From a bacterium (GTDB taxonomy: Bacteria > Patescibacteria > JAEDAM01 > Absconditabacterales > Absconditicoccaceae): DNA of 11,767 nt. Of this stretch, positions 1 through 8,320 are shown piece by piece. The DNA is taken from assembly GCA_030528665.1 (NCBI GenBank), contig JAUMYK010000028.1:1-11767 (forward strand), read 5' to 3'. Position numbers and translations under genes: made by a program. The notes beneath the pieces are model-generated. The model was not told where the DNA came from. It made no database searches and saw only the letters and a program-made list of their open reading frames with translations. Position 1 is the stretch's first letter. Each line of letters begins with the position of its first letter.

Positions 1-1463
1 GGATGGAGATAGGTGCTATAGCCTGGGATTTTGAGTTCTCCAATGATTTTTGGTTGCTGAGGATTGGCAAGATCAACCACAAACAGCGGATCAATCTGCT
101 CAAAAGTCACTAAATACAATTTATCTCCCATATATCTGGAGGATTTGAATTCCTCGCCTGGTTCAATATTCTCCAACTTTCCTGCAAAAGTGAGATCAGG
201 ATTGAGAATATAAAGGTGCGTTGCAAGCTTTGGCTCCCAAGTCTTGGTCAAAATTCTGAAATAGCCTTGAGCATCCTCATCCATACTATATTGCGTAAGC
301 ATAGCACCAGGAACGATGGCAGTATTTTGATAGTTTAGTTCAAGCCCTTTTCTCTCAAATTTATGGATGAGGGTCTGATTGCTGTTTCTGAAAAAAGGCA
401 AGGCACAGAGCAATCCTCTCGGACAAGCCCAGTTTTCATAAGTATAAAAATTAGAAACGAGATAGAGTGCATTTTTGGACATATGCAGTTCACCATTTGG
501 AGCTAAGAGTGCAGTGGTTTCAGCTTTTTTACTGGCATCACGAATATCCATCGCGAAAACAAGGGTAAACATTGGATCAAGACTCAGATTTTTATCTTCT
601 GGTAAAACATAAGCAATCTGATCACACTCTAGCGGATAGCTTTTCTGCCCTTGAGCATTGATCTCTACACGAGCAAATGCATTTCTAAAGTCGTGCTTCT
701 GCCCTTTCCAGTTCCATCGGTTGATCCCTTGCTCAGCAATCACATACAGCTGATCCTCAATCAATCTCGCATCCTGATAGGCACCAGGAAGATTCTGAAA
801 ACTCAAAAGTTTAAGCTGATCAAGATTGCTGGTATCATATACAGCAATGACCGTACGAAGATCGCTCCTCAGCCAAGTAAAACGGCTCTGGAAGCTAGAA
901 GTCCTCGCATACAAAGTCCCCATCAATACCAAACGATCCTCTGCCAAAAAAAGCTCAACCTGACTCAAATCCTGTGGCACCGCGATTTCTTTGACAAGTG
1001 CGAGTTTCTCAGGATAGAGTTTCGCTTTCTGTATATCTAAAGGAGAGGAAAGAATGCTGATTTTATTGGTTTCCTGATTGTAGTAGTAGAAGTATTTTCC
1101 ATCAGTTTTGAGGATTTCTGGCTCATCCACTCAGCTTTTTTGGATATTTGTCTGAGAAAAATCTGTAGAGCTTGAGCTGAGTGCATCACTCTTAGCTGTT
1201 GTCATTTCAGCAACTTCGATCACCGCATCCTCGACCATCAGGTTCATAGCTCCTCCAGCGCGTTTCGTATAAGCCGAGACATTTTTAGCATACTTTTCCA
1301 ACATCTGCTCCAAAGATTCACAGCTTTTCAGCTGAGTAAATTTAAGGTTTTGTACTGGAGTAGTTGAAGGAAGATGATCGAATAACTGCGTATCAGGAGT
1401 CGCTGCCGATCCAATTCCCAGCATCAAAAGCCCAACTCCAAGGCTCGTAAGTAGTTTTTTCAT
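1..1463 (-). CDS. Secreted beta-propeller domain protein (PF09826-like), C-terminus beyond window
   Basis: The protein has 487 full codons in the window and its C-terminal end lies past the left edge. An N-terminal signal peptide is visible (MKKLLTSLGVGLLMLGIGSAA, cleavage near residue 21), so export is expected. Codon 111 (1131-1133) is TGA, read as Gly. It produces the motif GVDEPEILKTDG, which matches the conserved GVDEADIVKTDG start of the 'beta propeller domain' family. Further family hallmarks follow, such as FEQIDPLFVVDLANP and LKIPGYSTYLHP near the window edge. The frame is open from the TGA to position 1. I chose the ATG at 1463 because it starts the signal peptide; an in-frame ATG at 1571 would bury it behind 36 residues. 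No Shine-Dalgarno is seen. The family has no settled biochemical role; a cell-surface or secreted binding function is inferred. I am sure of the family and unsure of the function. Confidence 0.88.
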
Positions 1464-1501
1464 CGCTAATAAAAAAGAAAATAAAAGGCTGATTCTTCTT
1501 A

Positions 1502-1529
1502 AAGGTACGGTTTTTAGAGGAGAAGTCAA
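1502..1529 (-). promoter_or_regulatory. Candidate promoter of the beta-propeller gene
   Basis: On the minus strand there is TTGACT (1524-1529), a 16-bp spacer and TACCTT (1502-1507). It sits about 40 nt upstream of the ATG at 1463. The -35 matches well and the -10 is poor. The 16-bp spacing recurs at other promoters in this window. Confidence 0.35.
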
Positions 1530-1559
1530 AGGGATTTTGCAGTTGGGAAAGTATACTTG

Positions 1560-1579
1560 AAAAAGCACCACTAAGTGGT
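1560..1579 (-). terminator. Weak candidate terminator after the endonuclease V gene
   Basis: On the minus strand a small hairpin ACCAC-TTA-GTGGT is followed by GC and a run of five T. It lies about 35 nt past the stop codon of the glycosylase gene. The stem has only 5 bp, so this is a low-grade call. Confidence 0.3.
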
Positions 1580-1612
1580 AACTTCCTTTTCATAGCTTAT
1601 AATCCAGTATCG

Positions 1613-2014
1613 TTAGCTTTTCTTCCCATAAAAGGTATAAAAATCTGGCTTTACACGGAGTTTTTCTTGGATTCTCTGCTGAGAGATGGCAAAATCCTCT
1701 TGAGAAGGAGTAAAATCTTGACAATACGCTTTGGGAAAGCCTTGTAAATTGATTTTTTCGGTTTTTGAAAGTTTGAATCCTCTTTTAACTGCTTCTTTTA
1801 CGAGCGCTTGATGCCTTTTTTGGAGAAAGAACAATTTATCATAAAAAAAACGGACATGCCCCGTTCCCATGGTATAGTGTTTTCAGACGAGAATTGGCTT
1901 TTTCTCATCTAGTTTTTTCTTGACTATACTAAAAACTCTTGGCAACTCTCTCCATTCAGCAATAAGGTGCTGATCTGCCAACTGAGAAGCTGGAAAAAGG
2001 TTTATTCTAGTCAT
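1613..2014 (-). CDS. denV: Pyrimidine-dimer DNA glycosylase / AP lyase (T4 endonuclease V type)
   Basis: This 133-residue protein is close to the 138 of phage T4 endonuclease V. The enzyme removes UV-induced cyclobutane pyrimidine dimers and nicks the resulting abasic site. The N-terminus [20 protein letters not shown] aligns directly with the T4 protein. The residues known to matter in T4 are all present at the same numbers: Thr2 (N-terminal amine nucleophile), Arg3, His16, Arg22, Glu23 and Arg26. Later come [12 protein letters not shown] and a C-terminal Y-x-x-YGK. Codon 44 (1883-1885) is TGA, read as Gly; with the standard code the catalytic N-terminus would be lost. The start is fixed because Thr2 must follow the initiator Met. 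The ATG lies 20 nt past the base of the gyrA terminator hairpin, with no clear promoter or Shine-Dalgarno. Expression may depend on read-through from gyrA (inference). Confidence 0.93.
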
Positions 2015-2028
2015 ATGCTTTCAGAAGT

Positions 2029-2074
2029 AAAAAGAAAACTACTCTTTTAGCTTTGTTTGTTGAGAGTAGTTTTC
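2029..2074 (-). terminator. Intrinsic terminator of gyrA
   Basis: A perfect 12-bp inverted repeat (2034-2045 with 2063-2074, GAAAACTACTCT and its complement) encloses a 17-nt loop. On the minus strand it is followed directly by five T. It begins 8 nt after the gyrA stop codon. The downstream gene's ATG is only 15 nt past the T-run. Confidence 0.8.
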
Positions 2075-2082
2075 AGGACAAT

Positions 2083-4665
2083 TTAGTCTTGTGTATTTTC
2101 ATTTATTTGTGGTGCTGCAGAAGTTTCTGGCTTTTCTTCATCAGCAGGAAGATCGAAGAGTCCTCCTTCAGCCTTTTCAGCTTTTTTCTTTTCTTCCTTG
2201 TATTTGAGGTTTTCAGATTTCTCTTCCCAAGGGCGATACACCACATCAATCTTTTGATCTACCATCTTGTAAAGCGGAGTTTCTGGCTCATCAAGAGAAA
2301 TATCATTGGAATGCAAGGTCTTGAGGCTCGCATCAGCAAAACGAATTCTGACTGCACCTTCCACGATTGAGATTCCACCTTCGAGTTTTTCGTTTCCTGT
2401 CATCACGACCTGTCCTTTTCTAGCTCTTTTTCGGATTTTCAGGTCTTCGAGAGAAAGGAGTTTTCCGTTTTTGTCTGAGTAGATGAGAATAAACGGCTCA
2501 TCATTATGCAAGAACATATTTGCTACTTTATCATCTTCTTGGAGTTCGATCGCCTTGACTCCACCTGCTGTTTTCCCCATTGCTCTGATTTCATCGGATT
2601 TGAAGAGGAGCATTCGACCGTTCTGAGAGAGGACTCCTACATTATCTCAGTCATTCACCGGCAAAACTTTCAGGATTTTTTCTCCTTTTTCAAGTCCCAT
2701 AATGGTGGTAGGGAATTTTTTGAAACTCAAGACAAGCTCTTTTTTGGTCTTTTTGATGCTATTTTGATTGGTCAAGAATACGAGATAATCATAGTGAAAA
2801 TGCAACGTTTTAGCAAAGACGATCTTTCCTTTGAGACCGAAATGTTCTTTGAGATTGAGTGCTGATTTTGCCATGGTAAATTGTCCAAAATCCTTGAGTC
2901 TTTGCACAACAAGCTCTCCACTATCCGTGATCACGATAAGTTGATCTTGGTTGTGCGTATAGATGAGATCTAGGGTTTCATCTGGGATATTTTGAATTCT
3001 AGTTTGATAGAGTACTCTGAGTGAGAAATCATTTCCAATCCAGCAGATCACATCTTCCTTGATTTTATCCGCTTGCTTTTGAAGTTCTTTGAGGCTTCCG
3101 CTGATATTGTAAATGCTAAGGTCGTTTGAAAGTTCAGTTCTCCTCTCATCTCCATATTTATTTTTCATATAGGCAAACTCCCCTGCTACGACTTCATCGA
3201 GTTTGGCAGGATCAGAGATGATTGCTTCCAAATGTTCAATCAGTCTGATTTTTTCTTCTATTTCATCTGAAATTTTCTGAATTTCTAGTCCTACGAGGGA
3301 TTGCAATCTCATAAGGAGGATATATTCAGCTTGTTTTTCAGAGAATCCGAATTTTTCCATCAAATTGTTTCTTGCATCGGCTTTGGATTCTGATTTTTTG
3401 ATCGTTTCGATTACTTCATCAATGATATCAATTGCTTTTTTGAGTCCTTCGAGAATATGAAGTCTGTCTTTAGCCTTATTGAGCTGGAAAACTGATCTAC
3501 GATACACGACATCACGACGGAAGGTCACAAATTCCATAAGCAAATCCTTGATATTGAGCAATCTTGGCTGACTTCCTCCATCAATGAGCGAAACATTATT
3601 GAGGTTAAAGTTAGTTTGAAGGTCTGTGTATTTGTAAATTTGCATCAAAATTGCATCAGGATCTACACCTTTTTTCAAATAGATGGCAATTCTGATTCTA
3701 TCACGGTTAGATTCATCACGGATATCGTTGATTCCTTCAACCTTTTTGTCTACTACGAGTTCTCCGATTTTTGCTACAAGATTGGATTTATTTACCAAAT
3801 ATGGAATCTCATCAATTACGATCACATGTGCTCATTCATATACTTCATCATGAGTTTTCCCACGCACAACGATTCAGCCTTTTCCTTTTTTGTAGACTTC
3901 AAGAATATTATTGCTATCAAAGATCATTCCTCCAGTTGGGAAGTCTGGTCCTTTGATGATTTGCATAATTTCTTCGATGGAAACTTCGTATTTTTGTTTG
4001 ATCTTTTGCCCATTTTCATCGATACCTACGGTATATTCGTGCCCTTCTTTTTGAAGCAAAAGGAGTGAAGCATCGAGGACTTCATTGAGGTTATGTGGAG
4101 CCATATTCGTCGCCATACCTACGGCGATTCCCATCGTTCCGTTACAGAGGTGATTTGGAAATTTTGTTGGGAGCATTACTGGCTCTTTGAGTGAGGCATC
4201 AAAATTATCTCTCCAGTCGATCGTATCCTGTTCGATATCTTCAAGCATTTCCTCAGCAATTTTGGTCAATCTCGCCTCGGTATACCTCATTGCAGCTGCT
4301 CCATCGCCATCGATAGATCCAAAGTTTCCTTGTCCATCTACAAGTGGATATCTGAGCGACCAAGGTTGTGCCATTCTCACCATCGCTTCATAGATAGATG
4401 AGTCTCCATGTGGATGGTATTTACCCATTACCTCTCCGACGATTCTCGCAGATTTTTTGTGTTTTTGGTTGTAGAAGTTATTCATCTGATACATCCCAAA
4501 AAGGATTCTTCTCAGTACAGGCTTAAATCCATCTCTTGTATCAGGCAATGCACGAGAAACAATTACTGACATTGCATAATCAATATAGGACTGCGTAATT
4601 TCCTTTTCTATGGGATGAGCAAGGACTTTTTCATTATTGATAGGAAGGAGCGTGTTTTCTGACAT
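2083..4665 (-). CDS. gyrA: DNA gyrase subunit A (type IIA topoisomerase A subunit)
   Basis: The 860-residue protein is the DNA-cleaving and religating subunit that works with GyrB to introduce negative supercoils. Visible features are the N-terminal [20 protein letters not shown], the winged-helix/QRDR stretch [20 protein letters not shown] (Ser89 and Glu93 at the quinolone positions, i.e. a sensitive-type pair), and [11 protein letters not shown] with catalytic Tyr128. [12 protein letters not shown] follows, then a coiled-coil region, then the C-terminal beta-pinwheel from about residue 500 with the blade motif [13 protein letters not shown]. Three in-frame TGA codons (3874-3876, 3832-3834, 2647-2649; residues 264, 278, 673) are read as Gly. 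I see no canonical QRRGGKG GyrA-box in the pinwheel; RKRARKG is the nearest. ParC is therefore a possible alternative, although one gyrase pair is usual in this lineage. The tail is acidic and lysine-rich and ends with TAA. Confidence 0.92.
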
Positions 4666-4719
4666 CGTAAAATCAAAAAAAGTAAAAAAGTCTGATTTTG
4701 GATATGTTTTTCATCTCCT

Positions 4720-4747
4720 ATTGTAGAAATCCCAGTTCTTATTGCAA
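4720..4747 (-). promoter_or_regulatory. Candidate gyrA promoter
   Basis: On the minus strand there is TTGCAA (4742-4747), a 16-bp spacer and TACAAT (4720-4725). The predicted start near 4713 gives a leader of about 48 nt that is rich in T and lacks a Shine-Dalgarno before the ATG at 4665. Confidence 0.55.
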
Positions 4748-4805
4748 GCAAAAAGAAAAATCGATACTTGACATTTTATTTTTTTATATTTTGCATCTTT
4801 TTTAC

Positions 4806-4833
4806 TTGATTTTTTTCGCAAAAACCTTATTTT
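4806..4833 (+). promoter_or_regulatory. Candidate promoter of the small orphan gene
   Basis: TTGATT (4806-4811), a 16-bp spacer and TATTTT (4828-4833) precede the ATG at 4859 by about 25 nt. The region is very AT-rich, so chance matches are likely. The -10 lies inside the inverted repeat at 4827-4847. Confidence 0.3.
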
Positions 4834-4847
4834 GAAGATCAAAATAA
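4827..4847. repeat. 9-bp inverted repeat in the gyrA/orphan intergenic region
   Basis: TTATTTTGA-AGA-TCAAAATAA is a perfect 9-bp palindrome with a 3-nt centre. It lies 11 nt before the ATG at 4859 and overlaps its candidate -10. It could be an operator or an mRNA leader hairpin; nothing more can be said from sequence. Confidence 0.45.
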
Positions 4848-4858
4848 AATTTTTTATT

Positions 4859-5194
4859 ATGAACCTTAAAGTAACACTCCTCCACAATGGAACCGTTTGG
4901 GTAGGAAAAGTAAGCAAATGTTTAGAAACTGCAAAACATTTTCCTAGCAAAGCTTTTCCCAAACTTGATCAATTTCTTGCTACTCATCCTGAGGAAGCCC
5001 AATATTTCGATCAGGCTTTTGCCTATTGGATTTTATGTGAGCTTGGGCGATGCAAGAAAAAGCAAACGCAATACGGATTCCTCACTCGAAAACTGAGTGA
5101 ATACGATAAACAACTTCGGCGAGAACTTCTCAATGAAGCTTGCTCCATTGCGAGCAAGATCAAGAAGTTTCAGCTTGCTCAAAGGGTTGACTAA
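4859..5194 (+). CDS. Hypothetical small basic protein, 111 residues
   Basis: I do not recognise this protein. The frame is open without internal TGA, starts at an ATG (MNLKVTLLHN), ends with TAA and is followed by a clear intrinsic terminator, which supports a real gene. There is no signal peptide or membrane segment, so it is probably cytoplasmic. It begins with a beta-hairpin-like stretch (KVTLLHNGTVWVGKV) and continues as predicted helices rich in Lys, Arg and Glu, including a YFDQAFAYWILCELGRCKKK segment and a helical C-terminal third. Three cysteines (60, 65, 95) lie after Cys21. A TTG at 4832 could start the frame earlier, but it falls inside the inverted repeat and I prefer the ATG. 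It stands alone, divergent from gyrA. A nucleic-acid-binding role would fit the charge but is a guess. Confidence 0.72.
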   Translation: MNLKVTLLHNGTVWVGKVSKCLETAKHFPSKAFPKLDQFLATHPEEAQYFDQAFAYWILCELGRCKKKQTQYGFLTRKLSEYDKQLRRELLNEACSIASKIKKFQLAQRVD

Positions 5195-5202
5195 TTCACT
5201 CC

Positions 5203-5236
5203 ATCCCACTTCTTATTTATAGCGGTGGGATTTTTT
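5203..5236 (+). terminator. Intrinsic terminator of the small orphan gene
   Basis: A 7-bp stem, ATCCCAC (5203-5209) with GTGGGAT (5225-5231), is followed by a T-run. It starts 9 nt after the TAA at 5194. Confidence 0.8.
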
Positions 5237-5347
5237 CTTTGAGGAGAATTACTGAGAATTGAGGAGAAAACTAGAGCTTCCTCCGTACCTATCTCTTACA
5301 ACTTACTCAATACTAGCATATTTTTCCTCTCAATGCTCTATCAATAC

Positions 5348-5373
5348 AAAAAAAGCCTCGTAAGGAAGCTCTT
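5348..5373 (-). terminator. Intrinsic terminator of trxB
   Basis: On the minus strand AGCTTC-CTTAC-GAGGCT forms a 6-bp stem with one G-T pair, followed by seven T. It starts about 28 nt past the trxB stop codon. One arm is repeated in inverted orientation at 5273-5282 (10 bp). Confidence 0.72.
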
Positions 5374-5398
5374 TATAGGTTGGTACATAATAGAGGAC

Positions 5399-6343
5399 TT
5401 AGTCCAATTCTTGGAGATATTTTTCAGCCTCAAGTGCTGCCATACATCCTGTACCTGCTGAAGTAATTGCCTGTCTGTACTTTCTATCTTGCACATCTCC
5501 TGCAGCAAACACCCCATGCACGCTGGTCTGTGTAGTCCCTGGCTGGGTAATAATATAGCCTGCCTCATCGAGCTCAAGTTGTCCATTGAGGAAAGCAGTA
5601 TTTGGAGTATGTCCGATGGCATAAAAAAGTCCAGCACATTCAATCAGTGTTTTTTCTTGAGTTTTATTATTGATTACCCGGAGACCATTTAGGAATTTAT
5701 CTCCTACAGCTTCTAGTGCTTCAGTATTTCGCATAAAGGTGATTTTTGGATGATTGAGCGCACGTTCTTGCATTACTTTGGAGGCTCTTAGCTGATCTCT
5801 TCTCACCAAGACAACAACCTCGCTTGCAAAATGAGTCAAATGGATTGCCTCTTCCATCGCTGCATCTCCACCACCAATGACCACGATCCTCTTATTTCTA
5901 AAAATTGGTAAACCACCATCACAAATAGCACAGGCAGAAATTCCCTTTTGCCAGAGCAATTCTTCTCCTACCAATTGCATCCTCTTAGCAGTCGCTCCTG
6001 TTGCGATAATCAAACTCTCAGCAGTATAGGTTTCAGCTCCTACCTGTACTTTGAATGGTTTAGTAGAAAGATCTACCGCATCTACAGTCTTGGTCTGGAT
6101 TTCTACACCAGAGTTGAGTGATTGTTGTCTCATCTGCATCATGAGCTGCGTACCATCTACTCCATCTGGGAAACCTGGAAAATTTTCAACTACAGTAGTC
6201 GTTGTCAGCTGTCCTCCTGCAGCGATTCCCCCTGCCATAAAGCCCTCAAACATCAAAGGCTCTAGCAATGCCTTACCTGCATAAATTGCTGCAGTGTGTC
6301 CCGCAGGTCCTGAACCTATGATAATCACTTTTTTGTGTGTCAT
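5399..6343 (-). CDS. trxB: Thioredoxin-disulfide reductase
   Basis: The 314-residue cytoplasmic flavoenzyme passes electrons from NADPH through FAD and a redox dithiol to thioredoxin. The usual low-molecular-weight TrxB length is 310-320. The FAD-binding GSGPAG lies at 10-15 and ATGA at 114-117. The redox centre is C138-A-I-C141 followed by DGG. The NADPH-binding GGGDAA lies at 157-162, with RRDQLRA at 181-187 supplying the arginines that favour NADPH. GVFAAGDVQD lies at 277-286 near the flavin. A small insertion, GFMAGGIAAGGQL, sits where many TrxBs have G-x-x-GGQL. There is no internal TGA. The gene diverges from the HAD gene at 6524 and has its own terminator. Thioredoxin itself is not in the window. 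Confidence 0.96.
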   Translation of the reverse strand: MTHKKVIIIGSGPAGHTAAIYAGKALLEPLMFEGFMAGGIAAGGQLTTTTVVENFPGFPDGVDGTQLMMQMRQQSLNSGVEIQTKTVDAVDLSTKPFKVQVGAETYTAESLIIATGATAKRMQLVGEELLWQKGISACAICDGGLPIFRNKRIVVIGGGDAAMEEAIHLTHFASEVVVLVRRDQLRASKVMQERALNHPKITFMRNTEALEAVGDKFLNGLRVINNKTQEKTLIECAGLFYAIGHTPNTAFLNGQLELDEAGYIITQPGTTQTSVHGVFAAGDVQDRKYRQAITSAGTGCMAALEAEKYLQELD

Positions 6344-6372
6344 TGATCTCGTTTGTATAAAAATAAATATAG

Positions 6373-6404
6373 CTCTAGTCTAGAGATTTATGGCAGAAAT
6401 ACAA
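6373..6404 (-). promoter_or_regulatory. Candidate trxB promoter with palindromic operator over the -10
   Basis: On the minus strand there is TTGTAT (6399-6404), a 16-bp spacer and TAGACT (6377-6382). The -10 lies inside the perfect palindrome CTCTAG-A-CTAGAG (6373-6385). A repressor bound there would block the promoter; the regulator is unknown. The -35 match is moderate. Confidence 0.4.
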
Positions 6405-6466
6405 GAACAAAAACTCTGATTTTAAGATACAATCCCCCTCAAACCCACGATAAACTCATCAAAAAG

Positions 6467-6495
6467 TTGCAAAAATCCTTGTACATCACTATACT
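6467..6495 (+). promoter_or_regulatory. Candidate promoter of the HAD hydrolase gene
   Basis: TTGCAA (6467-6472), a 17-bp spacer and TATACT (6490-6495) lie about 29 nt before the ATG at 6524. The predicted leader is about 22 nt. Confidence 0.55.
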
Positions 6496-6523
6496 TAAGC
6501 TATTTATCAGACTTGTATGCTTC

Positions 6524-7276
6524 ATGACTCAACATAGCTCCAAAACTGCATCCAATCCTTGCACTATTAACGCAATACTTTTTGATCTTGATGATACGCT
6601 TTTTGACTACGAAACCTGTCATCAAGCCGCAAGCAAAAGGATTTTTGAGGAGATTTCAAAACTGACTACCACTCCTTTGGAACTCGTACCACTGATTTTT
6701 GAACTCGCACAAAAGGAAGTCAAAATGCAGCTTTTGGGGACTGCTGCTTCACACAATAAGGATCTGTATTTTCAGAAAATTTTTGAAAAAATGAGTCCAA
6801 AGCTCAAAAATCAGATCAAACCTTCACACATCATTCATATTTTTGACCTGTATCGAAAAACCTTTTATCGCACAATTACTAAAGAAAAAGCAAGCATTCA
6901 GCTCCTAAAATTTTTAAGAAAAAAGGGGATAAAAACCTGAATTGTCACCGACTCTTCCAACTATACGCAACTCAAAAAAATGATTAAGCTTGGTATTGGA
7001 GATTTAGTAGATGTGATGGTAAGTTCTGAAGAGGCAGGTATGGACAAGCCACACTCTTCTCCCTTTCTCCTAGCAATGTATAAACTCGGTGTCAGAGCTG
7101 AGGAATGTATGATGGTAGGCGATAATATCAAGAGGGATATTGAAGGAGCGCAATGGCTAGGAATCAGTGGCATTTGGATCAATAGGTATCATAAGGATTC
7201 GCATGGCATCTTCCCTCAATATACCGTAGAGACTACCGAAGAACTCTATCAGCTCTTGCAGCAGCTCATCCGTTAG
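6524..7276 (+). CDS. HAD-superfamily (subfamily IA-like) phosphohydrolase
   Basis: This 250-residue cytoplasmic hydrolase should cleave phosphate esters through an Asp phosphoenzyme with Mg2+. All four HAD motifs are visible. Motif I is ILFDLDDTLFD with nucleophile Asp21 and Asp23. Motif II is IVTDSS with Thr142. Motif III is Lys175 in GMDKPHSSPF. Motif IV is MVGDNIKRDIEGA with Asp200 and Asp205. The helical cap lies between motifs I and II (about 28-125), typical of the nucleotidase / phosphoglycolate phosphatase-like group. Residue 139 is a TGA codon (6938-6940), read as Gly in KTGIVTDSS; standard decoding would split the protein between cap and core. I chose the ATG at 6524, 20 residues before the Asp21 nucleophile; the frame stays open upstream to a TTG at 6353 but runs through the promoter. 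The substrate cannot be told from sequence. It ends with TAG and converges on the MscS gene. Confidence 0.9.
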
Positions 7277-7291
7277 GAGCATCAGAAAAAA

Positions 7292-8194
7292 TTAGCTCTC
7301 AATACGCTTTTCCTCTTGGCTGAGTGAAGGCGTTTTTTTGAGCCCCTCGATAAATGCTAGGATCACTCTCATAATCTGGGCTTTCTCTGCTCTCTTGACA
7401 ATCCATCCAATATGGATTCTGCTTTTTTCTTCTTCATAGGAAAAAGTGAGTTTGTATTTAACTCCAATATAGGTCTTGAAATACCCAACCTGAGATGCCG
7501 CTCTACGAGGGAGAAAAGCATCCAAAAAAGTCTGAATTTTTTCGACCGTTTCATCAAAAGAATAGTCAAAGATTTCATTACTATAAGGAATGAGTAATGA
7601 GGCTTTAGTATAGGTCTCGGGTGCAAGACTTACTCTGCTCACAACATTAAGCCAGATTTGATTATTTGGAACAAGATAGTACTTTCCTGTACTCTCTCAA
7701 AGATCATTTTTCCCTGCAATCCCCATATACAGTGATTTGATATTAAGGATCTCACCTTGAATATCCAACCCCTTGATCTTGATTGTTTCCCCAACTTTGT
7801 AATCTCTCATCAGGAGAAAATACATCAAAAAAGAAACAGTAAAGGTCTGAAAAGTCAGCAAGACTGCTCATATTCATACTGCAAGTACTGTACCCACAAA
7901 CTTATCCTTGGTCAATACATAGGTAAAGAGAAGCACCAAAACCAACACCACACCAAAAACATTGACTGAATGTACCTTTTTGAAATAATCGATATAAAAC
8001 TGATTGTTTTCGAGGTTATCCATATGTTCGTAAGGAGAGAGATATTTTTTCTTGAGCTTTGCCTTGATAATTTGTGCAATAATTGATCGTACTACCAATA
8101 GACCAATAATCACAAACAAAAAAGGTTGCTCAGTCGTAAATGTAGAAAAACTTTTCCGTGCAAAGTTGAGGGAATTATTGATTGATTCTCGCAT
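7292..8194 (-). CDS. Small-conductance mechanosensitive channel (MscS-like) family protein
   Basis: The 300-residue inner-membrane protein is probably a channel that opens under membrane tension and releases solutes in osmotic downshock. Membrane segments are predicted at about 23-43 and 77-95, and a third at about 100-128 resembles the pore-lining MscS helix (VGIGAVLLTFQTFTVSFLMY). The MscS beta domain follows (about 131-185): YKVGETIKIKGLDIQGEILN and a YYLVPNNQIW segment where the family has VPN. The C-terminal domain is alpha/beta. Three TGA codons (7874-7876, 7868-7870, 7697-7699; residues 107, 109, 166) are read as Gly; two fall in the glycine-rich pore helix where Gly is characteristic. 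With the standard code the gene would look broken. The start is an ATG with no Shine-Dalgarno and the stop is TAA. Only 15 nt separate it from the convergent HAD gene. Confidence 0.88.
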
Positions 8195-8229
8195 ACCTAA
8201 AGTGCTGATCTAAAAGAGATAGGGATATG

Positions 8230-8257
8230 AGCCTATGGAATCCTTCCTAAAAGTCAA
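8230..8257 (-). promoter_or_regulatory. Candidate promoter of the MscS-like gene
   Basis: On the minus strand there is TTGACT (8252-8257), a 16-bp spacer and TAGGCT (8230-8235). The -10 is poor. The -35 box forms an 8-bp inverted repeat (AAGTCAAA 8251-8258, TTTGACTT 8281-8288) with the upstream edge of the divergent RNA promoter. Confidence 0.3.
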
Positions 8258-8286
8258 ATAGAAAAGTCTTTTTTCTCACTTTTGAC

Positions 8287-8314
8287 TTGCAAAAATAAGG
8301 AATAAGCTTATAGT
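8287..8314 (+). promoter_or_regulatory. Promoter of the structured RNA
   Basis: TTGCAA (8287-8292), a 16-bp spacer and TATAGT (8309-8314) predict a start at about 8320-8322. That is exactly where the 18-bp closing helix of the RNA begins at 8321. This agreement supports both calls. Confidence 0.65.
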
Positions 8315-8320
8315 CTATTT

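Noticed and set aside
651..1040. A 129-residue plus-strand reading frame
   Set aside because: It lies opposite the beta-propeller gene, which has family motifs in its own frame; this one has no recognisable domain.
1464..1571. An earlier start for the propeller gene at the ATG at 1571
   Set aside because: It would add 36 residues before a complete signal peptide and would run through the candidate promoter.
2506..2865. A 119-residue plus-strand reading frame, and others opposite gyrA and dnaK
   Set aside because: They are antisense to strongly conserved genes and are rich in Phe, Ser and Cys as expected of complementary-strand artefacts.
4645..4715. A 20-codon upstream peptide starting ATGAAAAAC just after AGGAG before gyrA
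   Set aside because: The AGGAG touches the ATG, leaving no spacing for ribosome binding, and the frame overlaps the gyrA start; probably chance.
7277..7291. A shared terminator between the convergent HAD and MscS genes
   Set aside because: Only a 4-bp GAGC/GCTC pairing is found around the 15-nt gap, with no proper T-run geometry.
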